64,000 nucleotides of DNA, from assembly GCA_963736355.1 (NCBI GenBank), contig CAVTOO010000004.1:310001-374000 (forward strand), given 5' to 3'. The DNA is from CAVTOO01 sp963736355. GTDB lineage: Bacteria; Pseudomonadota; Alphaproteobacteria; Rhizobiales; Xanthobacteraceae. Both the position numbers and the translations under genes were made by a program. The notes under the pieces are model-generated. The model did not search any database and was not told the origin of the DNA. It saw only the letters and a program-made list of their open reading frames with translations. Below are positions 9,285-17,944 of the stretch, one piece after another. Within the stretch, counting starts at the first letter, position 1; the number at the start of each line of letters is the position of its first letter.

Positions 9285-9749
9285 ATGGCGCGCCATTCAA
9301 CGCTGTTTCGATCCGTGATCGCCGCCCTGGCGCTTGTGGCCGGGGTTTGGGCCGTTTCGGTGCCGGCAATGGCTGCCGGGTTTTTCGAGCGCGGAATCTG
9401 GCTGTCGGGCCCGCGTTATGACGGCGACCTGCCGGCCTGCGAATCGGCGCTCGACACCATCGTCAGCCGCTTTGCCGCGAAGGAATCCGGCTTCTGGAAC
9501 TCGGCGCTGCAGATCACCGGCTTCGACAAGGTTCGCGAGATCGCCTTCCGGCCGTGGGCGTCCGACACCATTCCGCGCCGCTTTTGCACGGCGCAGGCCG
9601 TGGTCAGCGACGGCAAGAAGCGCACCGTGAACTTCTCCATCATCGAGGATGGCGGCTTCGCCGGCTTCGGCGTCGGCGTCGAATGGTGCGTGGTCGGGCT
9701 CGACCGCAACTGGGCCTACAATCCGGCCTGCCGGATGGCGCGACACTGA
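9285..9749 (+). CDS. hypothetical secreted protein
   Basis: 154 residues with a signal peptide (SVIAALALVAGVWAVSVPAMA, cleavage after AMA). The mature part has four Cys (DLPACES, RRFCTAQ, VEWCVVG and NPACRM), consistent with two disulfides in the periplasm, and a C-terminal aromatic motif EWCVVGLDRNWAYNPACR that resembles conserved hypothetical proteins of Rhizobiales. Ribosome site GAAGGA lies 8-9 bp upstream of the ATG. Function unknown. It is divergent from the gene at 8774-9091. Confidence 0.72.
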   Translation: MARHSTLFRSVIAALALVAGVWAVSVPAMAAGFFERGIWLSGPRYDGDLPACESALDTIVSRFAAKESGFWNSALQITGFDKVREIAFRPWASDTIPRRFCTAQAVVSDGKKRTVNFSIIEDGGFAGFGVGVEWCVVGLDRNWAYNPACRMARH

Positions 9750-9907
9750 GCGGCGCAAGCCAGCTCTGACCGTTCCATTATCGGGTTCTGTTCTTCCGCC
9801 TTGGGCCTGATCGGACGCATGTTCGCAATGCGTCCCGCTATGTTCATGATCTGTTCACATTGGACCGATTAGCGTTCCAGCTATTGGATCTCATGTGGGG
9901 GTTTTCG

Positions 9908-10591
9908 ATGAAACGGATTTTCACTGCGGTATTGCTGGCCGGTGGAGTGTTGCTGGCGGGGCTGTCGTCCGGGTGGGCGCAGGATACCCGCCGGGATGTG
10001 CCGGGTCAGTTTGATTTCTACGTTCTGGCGCTGTCGTGGTCGCCGTCCTTCTGCGACGTCTCGCGCGAACGCGGCCGCACCGAGAGCCGGTCGCATCAGG
10101 CGCAATGCGGCGGGCGGCCCTTCTCCTTCGTCGTTCACGGGCTCTGGCCGCAGCATGAAAACGGCTTTCCCGATTCCTGCGTCCAGCCGGCGCCGCGCCT
10201 CAACCGCAATATCGTCTCCTCGATGCTCGATCTGATGCCGGCGGCGGGCCTGGTCTACAATCAGTGGGACAAGCACGGCACCTGCACGGGGCTGACGGCT
10301 GGCGCGTATTTCGAGATGGTGCGCCGGGCGCGTGCGGCGGTGAAGATTCCCGACCAGTTCCTTGAGGTCACGCAGCCGACGATGGTGTCGCCTGCCGCCG
10401 TGGAGGCTGCCTTCATCAAGGCCAATGCCGGCTTGCCGGAGGATGCGATTGCCGTCACCTGCGACGATCGCCGTCTCAGCGAAGTGCGCATCTGCATGGG
10501 CAAGGATCTCAAATTCCGCTCCTGCGGCGAGGTCGATCGGCGCGCCTGCCGCCGCGACAGCGTCGTCATGCCGCCGATGCGCGGCGGCTGA
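9908..10591 (+). CDS. ribonuclease T2 family protein
   Basis: 227 residues: a signal peptide (MKRIFTAVLLAGG to GWAQ) then an RNase T2 fold. Both catalytic motifs are visible: FVVHGLWPQ (CAS I, His) and NQWDKHGTC (CAS II; Gln replaces the usual Glu before Trp, while the Lys-His-Gly-Thr-Cys core is kept). FDFYVLALSWSPSFC is the typical mature start. Cys residues suit disulfides in the periplasm, where it would degrade RNA to 3'-phosphates through 2',3'-cyclic intermediates. MWGFSMKR 15 bases upstream is an alternative start. Confidence 0.88.
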   Translation: MKRIFTAVLLAGGVLLAGLSSGWAQDTRRDVPGQFDFYVLALSWSPSFCDVSRERGRTESRSHQAQCGGRPFSFVVHGLWPQHENGFPDSCVQPAPRLNRNIVSSMLDLMPAAGLVYNQWDKHGTCTGLTAGAYFEMVRRARAAVKIPDQFLEVTQPTMVSPAAVEAAFIKANAGLPEDAIAVTCDDRRLSEVRICMGKDLKFRSCGEVDRRACRRDSVVMPPMRGG

Positions 10592-10656
10592 GGCGCTAGC
10601 GGCTTGCATTCGGCGGGCCTTGAGCGTTCATAAGTTGTTCACAAGGCACTGTCGGC

Positions 10657-10682
10657 CGGCCCCGGATCGCCCTCCGGGGCCG
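10657..10682 (+). terminator. hairpin, probable terminator after RNase T2 gene
   Basis: Perfect 10-bp stem CGGCCCCGGA / TCCGGGGCCG with a 6-base loop. The following TTGCATTGAGTTTTT is T-rich but not a continuous T tract, so termination may be partial. Confidence 0.55.
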
Positions 10683-10725
10683 TTGCATTGAGTTTTTGCA
10701 AGTCACCCAAAAGCACCCAAATATC

Positions 10726-11586
10726 ATGAACTATCGTCACGCCTTTCATGCCGGAAATTTCGCCGACGTCGTCAAGCACGTCGTGCTGAGCCGCATCCTG
10801 CTTTATCTGCACGACAAGCCGTCGGCGTTTCGCGTCATCGACACCCACGCCGGCGCTGGTCTTTATGATTTGCGCAGCATCGAAGCCAAACGCAGCGCCG
10901 AATGGCAGGACGGCATCGCGCGCGTCATGGCCGCTGCGTTTTCCGGCGAGGCGGCAACGCTTCTTGCGCCGTATCTCGATATCGTTCGCGCCTTCAACAC
11001 GGGCGAGACCCTCACCGCCTATCCCGGCTCGCCGCTTGTCGCGCGCGCGCTGCTGCGTCCGCAGGATCGCCTCGTCGCCTGCGAAACGCAGCACGAGGTC
11101 CGCGGCTCGCTGATCCGCGCGCTGCGGCACGATCCGCAAGGTCGCGTGGTCGAACTCGACGGGTGGACCGCGCTCGGTGCGATGATTCCGCCGCCCGAGC
11201 GCCGCGGTCTCGTGCTGATCGATCCGCCATATGAAGCGCGCGATGAATTCGACCGCCTCGCCGAAGGATTTGAACTCGCGTACAAGCGCTGGCCGACCGG
11301 CATTTTTCTGATGTGGTACCCGATGAAACAACGTGCCGCGGTCGAGACCTTTGCGCGCCGCGTCGGCACCCTTGCAGACAAGGTGCTGCGTCTCGATGTC
11401 ACCGTGTCGCCGCCTTCCGCGGATGCTGGTCTGACGTCCGCCGGGCTTCTCGTCGTCAATCCGCCATGGACGCTGCAGCGCGAACTCGGCGTTGTGATGC
11501 CCGCACTTGCGAAGGTTCTCGGCCGCACCGGTCCTGGCGACTTCCGCCTGGAGCAGACCGGCTCGGCCTCCGCTGGCCGTCGTTAA
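10726..11586 (+). CDS. rlmJ: 23S rRNA (adenine(2030)-N6)-methyltransferase
   Basis: 286 residues. The N-terminus MNYRHAFHAGNFADVVKH is the RlmJ hallmark; DTHAGAGLYDL is the SAM-binding motif I; IDPPYE is the DPPY-type catalytic motif of N6-adenine methyltransferases; FLMWYPMK is also typical. It modifies A2030 of 23S rRNA. The start follows the family N-terminus exactly; a Met ten codons upstream is rejected. Confidence 0.93.
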   Translation: MNYRHAFHAGNFADVVKHVVLSRILLYLHDKPSAFRVIDTHAGAGLYDLRSIEAKRSAEWQDGIARVMAAAFSGEAATLLAPYLDIVRAFNTGETLTAYPGSPLVARALLRPQDRLVACETQHEVRGSLIRALRHDPQGRVVELDGWTALGAMIPPPERRGLVLIDPPYEARDEFDRLAEGFELAYKRWPTGIFLMWYPMKQRAAVETFARRVGTLADKVLRLDVTVSPPSADAGLTSAGLLVVNPPWTLQRELGVVMPALAKVLGRTGPGDFRLEQTGSASAGRR

Positions 11587-11822
11587 AATTCGCTGCCGCA
11601 CCCCTTGCCGCCCATGGTCAATCCCGCCGCAGCCGTATTATGCTTGCTGTCTCAAGGGCTGGCTTTCGTACTGCTCCTTGGTGCTTCAGGGGGCAGCGGA
11701 GTGACTGAGGCCGTTGGCCTGTGCTTTGGCTGTTGGCCGATTCTTTCCGTTTGACTGAATGTCCGTCCGAGGGCCGTTGCGGCAGGCGCGCGGCGTGGCA
11801 ATGCGGGAAGAGGAGTCTCCCG

Positions 11823-12038
11823 ATGGCGATGACGGGGACAGTCAAGTTCTTCAATGGCGAGCGGGGCTACGGATTTATCAAGCCCGACGACGGTGGACGC
11901 GATGTGTTCGTCCATATCACGGCAGTCGAGCGTGCCGGTTTGAAAGCGCTCAACGAAGGCCAGCGCATCGATTTCGACGTCGAGCCCGACAAGAAGGGCA
12001 AGGGGCCGAAAGCCGTCAATCTGGTGATTACCGGATAG
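11823..12038 (+). CDS. cold shock domain protein
   Basis: 71 residues: TGTVKFFNGERGYGFIKP contains RNP1 (GYGFI) and DVFVHITAV is RNP2, so it is a single-strand nucleic-acid-binding OB fold. AAGAGGAG lies just upstream of the ATG and fixes the start within a longer open frame. Alphaproteobacteria carry several Csp paralogues; which one this is cannot be told. Confidence 0.92.
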   Translation: MAMTGTVKFFNGERGYGFIKPDDGGRDVFVHITAVERAGLKALNEGQRIDFDVEPDKKGKGPKAVNLVITG

Positions 12039-12101
12039 CGGTTCTCGGGCGCACAAATTGCGCCCGTGTTGTTCTGCCGCAGGGGTCGAATGTTGTCGGC
12101 C

Positions 12102-12134
12102 AAAATAAAAGTCCCGGGCACAAGACCCGGGACT
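12102..12134 (-). terminator. rho-independent terminator of the outer-membrane gene
   Basis: Read on the minus strand: stem GTCCCGGG / CCCGGGAC (12133-12126 with 12118-12111), 7-base loop, then TTTTATTTT. It lies 58 bp past the stop of the Omp25-like gene. On the plus strand the same hairpin follows the cold shock gene with a weaker T stretch, so it may serve both. Confidence 0.85.
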
Positions 12135-12191
12135 GTAACGTTTTGATTTCGCGATCTGCCGTTCAGGCCAGCTGGCCCAACCAAACGATCA

Positions 12192-12833
12192 TCAGAAGCG
12201 GTAGTTCACGCCCATGCGGAACACGCTGAAGTCGAGATCGTGCGAGCGGCCGGTCAGGCCGAACGTGTCACCCGACAATCCGACATAAAGATACTCGGCG
12301 CGCACCGACCAGTTCGCCATCAGGCCGATTTCGAGGCCGAGACCGGCCGTCCAGCCGAAGCTTGAATTGGACTCGTTGCCGAACGGCGTCTCCAGATGCA
12401 CGCCGCCATAGGCAAGACCGGCGGTGCCATAGACGAGGATGTTGTTGAAGGCGACGCCGGCGCGGCCGCGCAACGTGCCGAACCATGGATTGGAGAACTG
12501 CCAAGCGCCGAACCGATCGTCGGCACCGGACAATTGGAGGTCAGTTTCGACACCGTAGACGAACTGTCCGGTCTGCCAGGAGTAGCCGATCTGCACGCCG
12601 CCGTTGAAACCCGACGGATCGGCGCCGCTGTTGCCAACGCCGCCCCACTGATAGCCGAGATTGGCGCCGATATAGGGACCGGCCCAGCTATAGCCGATTG
12701 GCGCGCCGACCGTGTAGGGCTGCTGCGGCTGCCGATACATGTCAGCCGCTCCAGCGGGTGCTGCGAGCGCGATCGTCGCCACGACGGCGCCCGAAAAAGC
12801 TGTCATCGGCGCACGCAGATATGTCCTTGCCAT
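12192..12833 (-). CDS. Omp25/Omp31-like outer membrane beta-barrel protein
   Basis: 213 residues: signal peptide ending APAGAA, then a short Pro/Gln-rich stretch and an eight-stranded-barrel-type sequence. NWAGPYIG-like SWAGPYIGANLGYQWGG, GVQIGYSWQTGQFVYGVE, VRAEYLYVGL and a C-terminal aromatic residue (GVNYRF) are hallmarks of the alphaproteobacterial outer-membrane porin family. It is located in the outer membrane. MARTYLRAPM is taken as start because it opens the signal peptide and is preceded by AAGGAG. Confidence 0.9.
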   Translation of the reverse strand: MARTYLRAPMTAFSGAVVATIALAAPAGAADMYRQPQQPYTVGAPIGYSWAGPYIGANLGYQWGGVGNSGADPSGFNGGVQIGYSWQTGQFVYGVETDLQLSGADDRFGAWQFSNPWFGTLRGRAGVAFNNILVYGTAGLAYGGVHLETPFGNESNSSFGWTAGLGLEIGLMANWSVRAEYLYVGLSGDTFGLTGRSHDLDFSVFRMGVNYRF

Positions 12834-13207
12834 CTCGATACTCCTTGCGCCGCAATGCGGCGTCTTCCCACGCTTCGCGACCGGTCCACGGCGCGGGCCG
12901 TGTGGTTGCGAGAGTCTCACCATGACTTGGAAAGATTTATCGAGATCATTAAGTTAAACAGCTCTTAAAACCGCAAATACGCAAATGATCGTCCCTAAAG
13001 AATCGTTAAATCAAAGTATTCGTGAAATATAGAATGGCATTCTTATTCACGTTGCTCTTGAAAGGCAGGCATGCGGCCAGTCGAAGATAGTGAATGCCGC
13101 CGAACGATAGGGTTCGATGCCTGCCGAAATCGTCAATCCTATGGAAAAAGCGTGTTGCCGCGGCGGCGCGCTGGCCAGCTGCAGGCTCAGCACCTAGTTT
13201 CAAATCC
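12834..13207. other. AT-richer divergent intergenic region
   Basis: 374 bp between the divergent omp and uvrC genes. The part at about 12925-13065 is clearly more AT-rich than its surroundings and probably holds the promoters, including that of the omp gene. I cannot assign individual boxes with confidence, and I see no small gene. Confidence 0.4.
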
Positions 13208-15229
13208 ATGACCAAGCCGGACACTGAAAACACCGACAAGGAGACGCCGCGGCGCGCGAAAGGGCGACCGGCGGCGCAGGATATCGATCCGGCGACCGCC
13301 GTGGTGGAGGAAGACGACGACGAGCGCTTGCCGGAACCCGCCGAGGTCACGACTGAAGATCTGCCCCCCGCGACGCCGGGGACCGGGCGTGAGGCCATCC
13401 TGCGCGCAGCGCGCCTGGCGCCGGCAGGGGCAGGCGTCTACCGCATGCTCAATGCCGATCAGGAAGTGCTCTATGTCGGCAAGGCCAAGAGCCTGCGCAA
13501 GCGGCTGACGTCGTACACGCGGCCGACCGGCCATGACACGCGCATCGCGCGCATGATCGCATCGACCGCATCGCTCGAAATTGTTTCGACACGGACCGAA
13601 ACTGAAGCGCTGCTGCTGGAGGCCAACCTCATCAAGCAGCTGCGTCCGCGCTTCAACGTGCTGCTGCGCGACGATAAGTCATTTCCCTACATTCTCATCA
13701 CCGGCGATCACTGGGCGCCGCAAATTCTCAAGCATCGCGGCGCGCAATCCAAGAAGGGCAGCTATTTCGGTCCGTTTGCGTCGGTTGGAGCGGTCAACCG
13801 CACGATCACCGCGCTGCAACGCGCCTTTCTCATTCGCTCCTGTTCGGACTCGTTCTTCGAGAGCCGGACGCGGCCGTGTCTGTTATTTCAGATCAAGCGC
13901 TGCTCAGGTCCGTGCACCCAGGAGATCGACTTTGCCGGCTACGGCGAACTTGTAGGTGAGGCCAAGGCATTTCTGTCGGGGCGCAGCCGCGCGGTGAAGG
14001 AAGAACTCGCCGCCGAGATGGAGAAAGCCTCGGCCGATCTTGCCTTCGAGAGTGCGGCGCTCTACCGCGACCGGCTTGCGGCGCTGTCGGCGATCCAGTC
14101 GCAGCAGGGTATCAACCCCCGCACGCTTGAGGAGGCCGATGTCTTCGCCATCCACCAGGAGGGCGGATATTCCTGCGTCGAGGTGTTTTTCTTCCGAACC
14201 GGCCAGAACTGGGGCAATCGCGCTTATTTCCCGCGCGCCGATCGTGCGTTCGACGCCGCCGAGGTTCTGGAATCTTTCGTTGCGCAATTTTATGCGGATC
14301 GGGCCGCGCCGCGTCTCGTTCTGCTGAGCCACGACATCGCCGAGCCCGATCTGCTGGCCGATGCACTTGGCGTGCGCACAGGTTTCAAGGTCGAGGTTTC
14401 CACGCCCCGCCGCGGCGAGAAGAAGGATCTCGTCACCCATGCCATGGCCAATGCGCGTGAGGCGCTCGGACGCAAGCTCGCCGACACCGCATCGCAGCGT
14501 CGTCTGCTCGAGCAACTGACTGCAACGCTCGGTCTGACAAAAGTGCCGCGCCGCATCGAGGTCTATGACAACAGCCATATCCAGGGCAGCAACGCGGTTG
14601 GTGCGATGATCGTGGCCGGCGAAGAAGGCTTCCAGAAAAACCAATATCGCAAGTTCAACATCAAGTCGCAGGCGCTGACGCCCGGCGACGATTACGGCAT
14701 GATGCGCGAAGTGCTGGAGCGGCGGTTCAAGCGATTGCTGGCCGAAGCCAGCGAACCGGAGAACGAAGACGCGGTGCGCCGGCCGGACCTCGTGATCATC
14801 GATGGCGGGCTCGGACAACTCAACGCGGCGCGCGGCATTCTCGCGGATCTCGGGATTGTCGATGTGCCGCTTCTCGGAGTGGCCAAAGGCCCCGACCGCG
14901 ACGCCGGGCGCGAGACGCTGTTCCTGCCGGACCGGCCGCCGCTGAAACTCGAACCGCGCGATCCAGTGCTCTATTTCATTCAGCGCCTGCGCGACGAGGC
15001 GCATCGTTTCGTCATCGGCTCCCATCGCACGTTACGGAAGAAAGACATTCGCGAGGCAGGGCTTCAGGAGATCGCGGGTATTGGCCCAACGCGCAAGCGT
15101 GCACTGCTGCGCCACTTCGGCACGCTGAAGGCGATTGAGCAGGCGTCCCTGGCCGATCTCGCCAAGGTTCCGGGAATCAACGCGGAGGGCGCCCGCAGGA
15201 TTTATGAGTTTTTCCATGCGCGGGCCTGA
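13208..15229 (+). CDS. uvrC: excinuclease ABC subunit UvrC
   Basis: 673 residues. UvrC makes both incisions in nucleotide excision repair. Order: a 60-residue acidic leader, GIY-YIG nuclease domain (GVYRMLNADQEVLYVGKAKSLRKR), Cys-containing region (LFQIKRCSGPC), a UVR motif (ADLAFESAALYRDRL), the RNase H-like C-terminal endonuclease (EVYDNSHIQG, DLVIIDGGLGQL) and a helix-hairpin-helix tail (IAGIGPTRKRALLRHFGT). MTKPDTEN is the likely start; an upstream Met would add 38 unlikely residues. pgsA follows 138 bp later. Confidence 0.95.
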   Translation: MTKPDTENTDKETPRRAKGRPAAQDIDPATAVVEEDDDERLPEPAEVTTEDLPPATPGTGREAILRAARLAPAGAGVYRMLNADQEVLYVGKAKSLRKRLTSYTRPTGHDTRIARMIASTASLEIVSTRTETEALLLEANLIKQLRPRFNVLLRDDKSFPYILITGDHWAPQILKHRGAQSKKGSYFGPFASVGAVNRTITALQRAFLIRSCSDSFFESRTRPCLLFQIKRCSGPCTQEIDFAGYGELVGEAKAFLSGRSRAVKEELAAEMEKASADLAFESAALYRDRLAALSAIQSQQGINPRTLEEADVFAIHQEGGYSCVEVFFFRTGQNWGNRAYFPRADRAFDAAEVLESFVAQFYADRAAPRLVLLSHDIAEPDLLADALGVRTGFKVEVSTPRRGEKKDLVTHAMANAREALGRKLADTASQRRLLEQLTATLGLTKVPRRIEVYDNSHIQGSNAVGAMIVAGEEGFQKNQYRKFNIKSQALTPGDDYGMMREVLERRFKRLLAEASEPENEDAVRRPDLVIIDGGLGQLNAARGILADLGIVDVPLLGVAKGPDRDAGRETLFLPDRPPLKLEPRDPVLYFIQRLRDEAHRFVIGSHRTLRKKDIREAGLQEIAGIGPTRKRALLRHFGTLKAIEQASLADLAKVPGINAEGARRIYEFFHARA

Positions 15230-15367
15230 CCCGGACCTCAAATGACGCGTTGAAAACGCGCGATTGTCGCAGGATTGCCGGTATTTCGGGGATTTGTTCG
15301 GCCAAAAGCATGGGACAGGTGCCCGCGGCGGTTGACCTGTAATATCCGAGGGTTATTTGTGGAACGC

Positions 15368-15994
15368 ATGAGCGATGTAACAACACGCGCCCCCACAGGT
15401 GGTCATCGGACCGCTCTGCCAAATCTGCTGACCTATTCCCGGATCGTGGCGGTTCCACTGGTCGTCGGCTGCATGTACTGGCAGTCGATTGTCGACGGGC
15501 CGCTGTGGCTGCGCTGGGTCGCGCTTGCGATCTTTATCGCAGCCGGCGTGACGGACATTCTGGACGGTTATTTTGCGCGCAGCTTGAATCAGCAATCTGC
15601 TTTCGGCCGCATGCTCGATCCGATCGCCGACAAGCTGCTGGTGGGCTCTTGCTTGCTGATGCTTGCCGCTGACGGCATCATCCATGGCTGGACGTTGTGG
15701 GCGGCGATCATCATCCTGTGCCGCGAGATTTTGGTTTCGGGTCTGCGTGAATATCTTGCGGGCTTGCGCGTGAGTGTGCCGGTAACCCGGCTGGCAAAAT
15801 GGAAAACAACGGTGCAACTCGTGGCGATCGGATTTCTGATTGCCGGTGAGGCCGGCGACCGCATTATCCCTGTCTACACCGATCCGGGCCTCGTCACGCA
15901 GACCGGCATCATGCTGTTGTGGATTTCCGCGATCGTGACGCTCTACACGGGCTGGGACTATTTTCGCGCCGGCGCACGACATCTGAAGGACTGA
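15368..15994 (+). CDS. pgsA: CDP-diacylglycerol--glycerol-3-phosphate 3-phosphatidyltransferase
   Basis: 208 residues, integral inner-membrane enzyme making phosphatidylglycerol phosphate. LPNLLTYSRIVAVPLVV and the CDP-alcohol phosphotransferase motif (DILDGYFAR, then GRMLDPIADK) are intact. About five membrane segments are visible. MSDVTTRAP is taken as start. uvrC-pgsA-moaD-moaE is a conserved alphaproteobacterial order. Confidence 0.93.
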   Translation: MSDVTTRAPTGGHRTALPNLLTYSRIVAVPLVVGCMYWQSIVDGPLWLRWVALAIFIAAGVTDILDGYFARSLNQQSAFGRMLDPIADKLLVGSCLLMLAADGIIHGWTLWAAIIILCREILVSGLREYLAGLRVSVPVTRLAKWKTTVQLVAIGFLIAGEAGDRIIPVYTDPGLVTQTGIMLLWISAIVTLYTGWDYFRAGARHLKD

Positions 15995-16041
15995 GCCCGG
16001 TCCCAAAATCGGGAGTCGGTTTTGCTCAAGAGGGAACAGCC

Positions 16042-16293
16042 ATGAAGCTTCTGTACTTTGCCTGGGTGCGCGAGCGCATCGGCAAGGCGGAAGAGGTCCT
16101 CGATCCGCCGGCCAATGTGACGACGGTCGGCGAACTGATGGCTCACCTCGCAGCGCAAGGCGACAATTACGCCAGCGCCTTCGGCCAGCCCAAGTTCATT
16201 CGCGCCGCCGTTGACCGCACGCACGTCAAGCACGACACGCTTATTCGCGGCGCGGGCGAGATCGCTTTCTTTCCGCCGATGACAGGCGGATGA
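16042..16293 (+). CDS. moaD: molybdopterin synthase sulfur-carrier subunit
   Basis: 83 residues, ubiquitin-like fold. MKLLYFAWVRERIGKAEE start and the C-terminal double glycine (PPMTGG), which is activated and thiocarboxylated, define it. It works with MoaE encoded next to it. The TGA stop lies at the left edge of a palindromic repeat, so the repeat separates moaD from moaE in the same transcript. Confidence 0.93.
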   Translation: MKLLYFAWVRERIGKAEEVLDPPANVTTVGELMAHLAAQGDNYASAFGQPKFIRAAVDRTHVKHDTLIRGAGEIAFFPPMTGG

Positions 16294-16332
16294 TCCCCAA
16301 AAAGTGGAAACCGGTTTTCGGATCAGGTCATC
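16291..16332. repeat. REP-like palindrome (AAAAGTGGAAACCGG type)
   Basis: Core AAAAAGTGGAAACCGGTTTT flanked by GATCCCC and GGATCAGGTC; the unit begins on the moaD stop codon and ends 14 bp before moaE. Relatives lie at 2239, 23354, 31536, 47405 and 60003. Confidence 0.8.
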
Positions 16333-16345
16333 CACTAGAGAAAAC

Positions 16346-16825
16346 ATGATGGACCCGAAGATCACCATCCGGTTGCAGGCCGAGGATTTCGACGCCGCCG
16401 TCGAGGCTGCGCGTCTGACCAATGGCCGCACCGATGTTGGTGCGGTCGTGACCTTCGCCGGCATTTGCCGTGGCGGCGAGGGTGAGGATGCCATTGCGGC
16501 CATGACGCTCGAACACTATCCGGGGATGGCGGAAGAAGAGATCGCGCGTCACGCAACGGACGCACAGAAACGCTGGCCGCTGTTGGGGCTGACCGTCATT
16601 CATCGTTTCGGGCGGCTGGTGCCCGGCGACAATATCGTTCTCGTCGTCACCGCGTCGGCGCATCGCGAAGCGGCCTTCGAGGCAGCGCAGTTCATGATGG
16701 ATTATCTGAAGACCCATGCTCCATTCTGGAAACGCGAGGAGCGTGTCGCCGGCGACAACTGGGTTGAGGCCCGTGACCAGGACGACGCGGCTGCCGCGCG
16801 CTGGTCACAGCCCGCCAAGCGTTGA
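16346..16825 (+). CDS. moaE: molybdopterin synthase catalytic subunit
   Basis: 159 residues. GAVVTFAGICRGGE, LEHYPGMAEEEI, HRFGRLVPGDNIVLV and the conserved HREAAFEAAQFMMDYLKTHAPFWKRE (shown only as landmarks) give MoaE. It converts cyclic pyranopterin monophosphate to molybdopterin with sulfur from MoaD. The start lies just after the repeat; a Met 14 codons upstream inside the repeat is less likely. Confidence 0.94.
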   Translation: MMDPKITIRLQAEDFDAAVEAARLTNGRTDVGAVVTFAGICRGGEGEDAIAAMTLEHYPGMAEEEIARHATDAQKRWPLLGLTVIHRFGRLVPGDNIVLVVTASAHREAAFEAAQFMMDYLKTHAPFWKREERVAGDNWVEARDQDDAAAARWSQPAKR

Positions 16826-16832
16826 CGCCGCC

Positions 16833-17825
16833 ATGAAGCCTGCAAAATCGAAAACCAAATCCAAGGTCAAACCCAAGGTCAAACCTAAGACCAAGCCCAA
16901 GGTGTCAAAGCAGCGAGTGGTGATGCCGGCTGCGTCAAAGCCCGCAACCCTGCTGACGGTCGCGAGTGCGGTGCAAGCCGCGGCGCGGCGCATGGTCAAG
17001 GCCAAGCTGGTCTTTGCCCATGGCACCGCCGATCCGATTGCAGAAGCAGCCTTTGTCATTGGCGAGGTGATGAAGTTTCATCCCGACGAATTTGATGAAT
17101 GCGCCGACGTCGTGCCGACCGCTGCACAGCGGCAGGCCTTCGACGATCTCATCGATGCGCGGATCGCCACGCGCAAGCCAGCGGCCTATCTCGTCAACAA
17201 GATGTATATGAACGGCCTGCCGTTTTATGTCGACGAGCGCGTGATCGTGCCGCGTTCCTTTGTCGGCGAATTGCTGATCACGCATTTCGGTGACGGCGGG
17301 CTGGTCGACGATCCGCGCAAGGTCAGGCGCGTGCTCGATCTCTGCACCGGTTCCGGTTGCCTCGCGATTCTCGCCGCACTCGCATTCCCGAACGCGACGA
17401 TCGATGCCGCTGATCTTTCGGTCGATGCGCTTGAGGTCGCGGCGCGCAATGTCGCGCTGCATGGACTGGAAAAACGCATCACGCTGCGGCGCGGCGATCT
17501 CTGGGAAGCGGTGGACGAGGCGCGCTATGACATTGTCATCAGCAATCCGCCCTATGTCGATGCGCAGGGCATGGCGGCGTTGCCGCCCGAATGCCGCGTC
17601 GAGCCGGCCATGGCGTTCGCCGGCGGTCGCGACGGCATCGACCTCGTGCGCAAGATCATCGACGGCGCCGCGAAACATCTGACGCCGGACGGCGGATTGT
17701 TGTGCGAGATCGGCCGCTGCCGTCCCGCGCTCGAAAAGGCCTACAAGCGTCTGCCGTTTCTCTGGCTCGACACCGAGGCCAGCGAAGGCGAAGTGTTCTG
17801 GTTGCCGCGCGACGCGCTGAAGTGA
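16833..17825 (+). CDS. prmB: 50S ribosomal protein L3 glutamine methyltransferase PrmB-like
   Basis: 330 residues. After a Lys-rich N-terminal tail of about 30 residues (repeated KxKPK units) comes a helical substrate domain (FAHGTADPIAEAAFV) and a Rossmann methyltransferase: VLDLCTGSGCLAILAA (motif I), DIVISNPPYVDA (the NPPY active site that holds the glutamine amide). VDERVIVPRSFVGELL matches PrmB rather than PrmC. It starts 7 bp after moaE and may be in the same operon. The basic tail is unusual and could help ribosome binding (inference). Confidence 0.88.
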   Translation: MKPAKSKTKSKVKPKVKPKTKPKVSKQRVVMPAASKPATLLTVASAVQAAARRMVKAKLVFAHGTADPIAEAAFVIGEVMKFHPDEFDECADVVPTAAQRQAFDDLIDARIATRKPAAYLVNKMYMNGLPFYVDERVIVPRSFVGELLITHFGDGGLVDDPRKVRRVLDLCTGSGCLAILAALAFPNATIDAADLSVDALEVAARNVALHGLEKRITLRRGDLWEAVDEARYDIVISNPPYVDAQGMAALPPECRVEPAMAFAGGRDGIDLVRKIIDGAAKHLTPDGGLLCEIGRCRPALEKAYKRLPFLWLDTEASEGEVFWLPRDALK

Positions 17826-17833
17826 CTTTCTTT

Positions 17834-17937
17834 CACCTCTCCCTGCAAGGGAGAGGTCGGATCGCGGAGCGATCCGGGTGAGGGTCATGTGCCTGTCAGA
17901 CCCCCACCCCGACCCTCCCCCTTGCAGGGGGAGGGAG
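17834..17937. repeat. CTCTCCC palindromic repeat, copy 1
   Basis: Starts CACCTCTCCCTGCAAGGGAG and ends CCCTCCCCCTTGCAGGGGGAGGG, with an inner CGGATCGC/GCGATCCG hairpin. It lies between convergent prmB and ilvE. The second copy is at 52933-53036. Confidence 0.85.
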
Positions 17938-17944
17938 AAGCAAG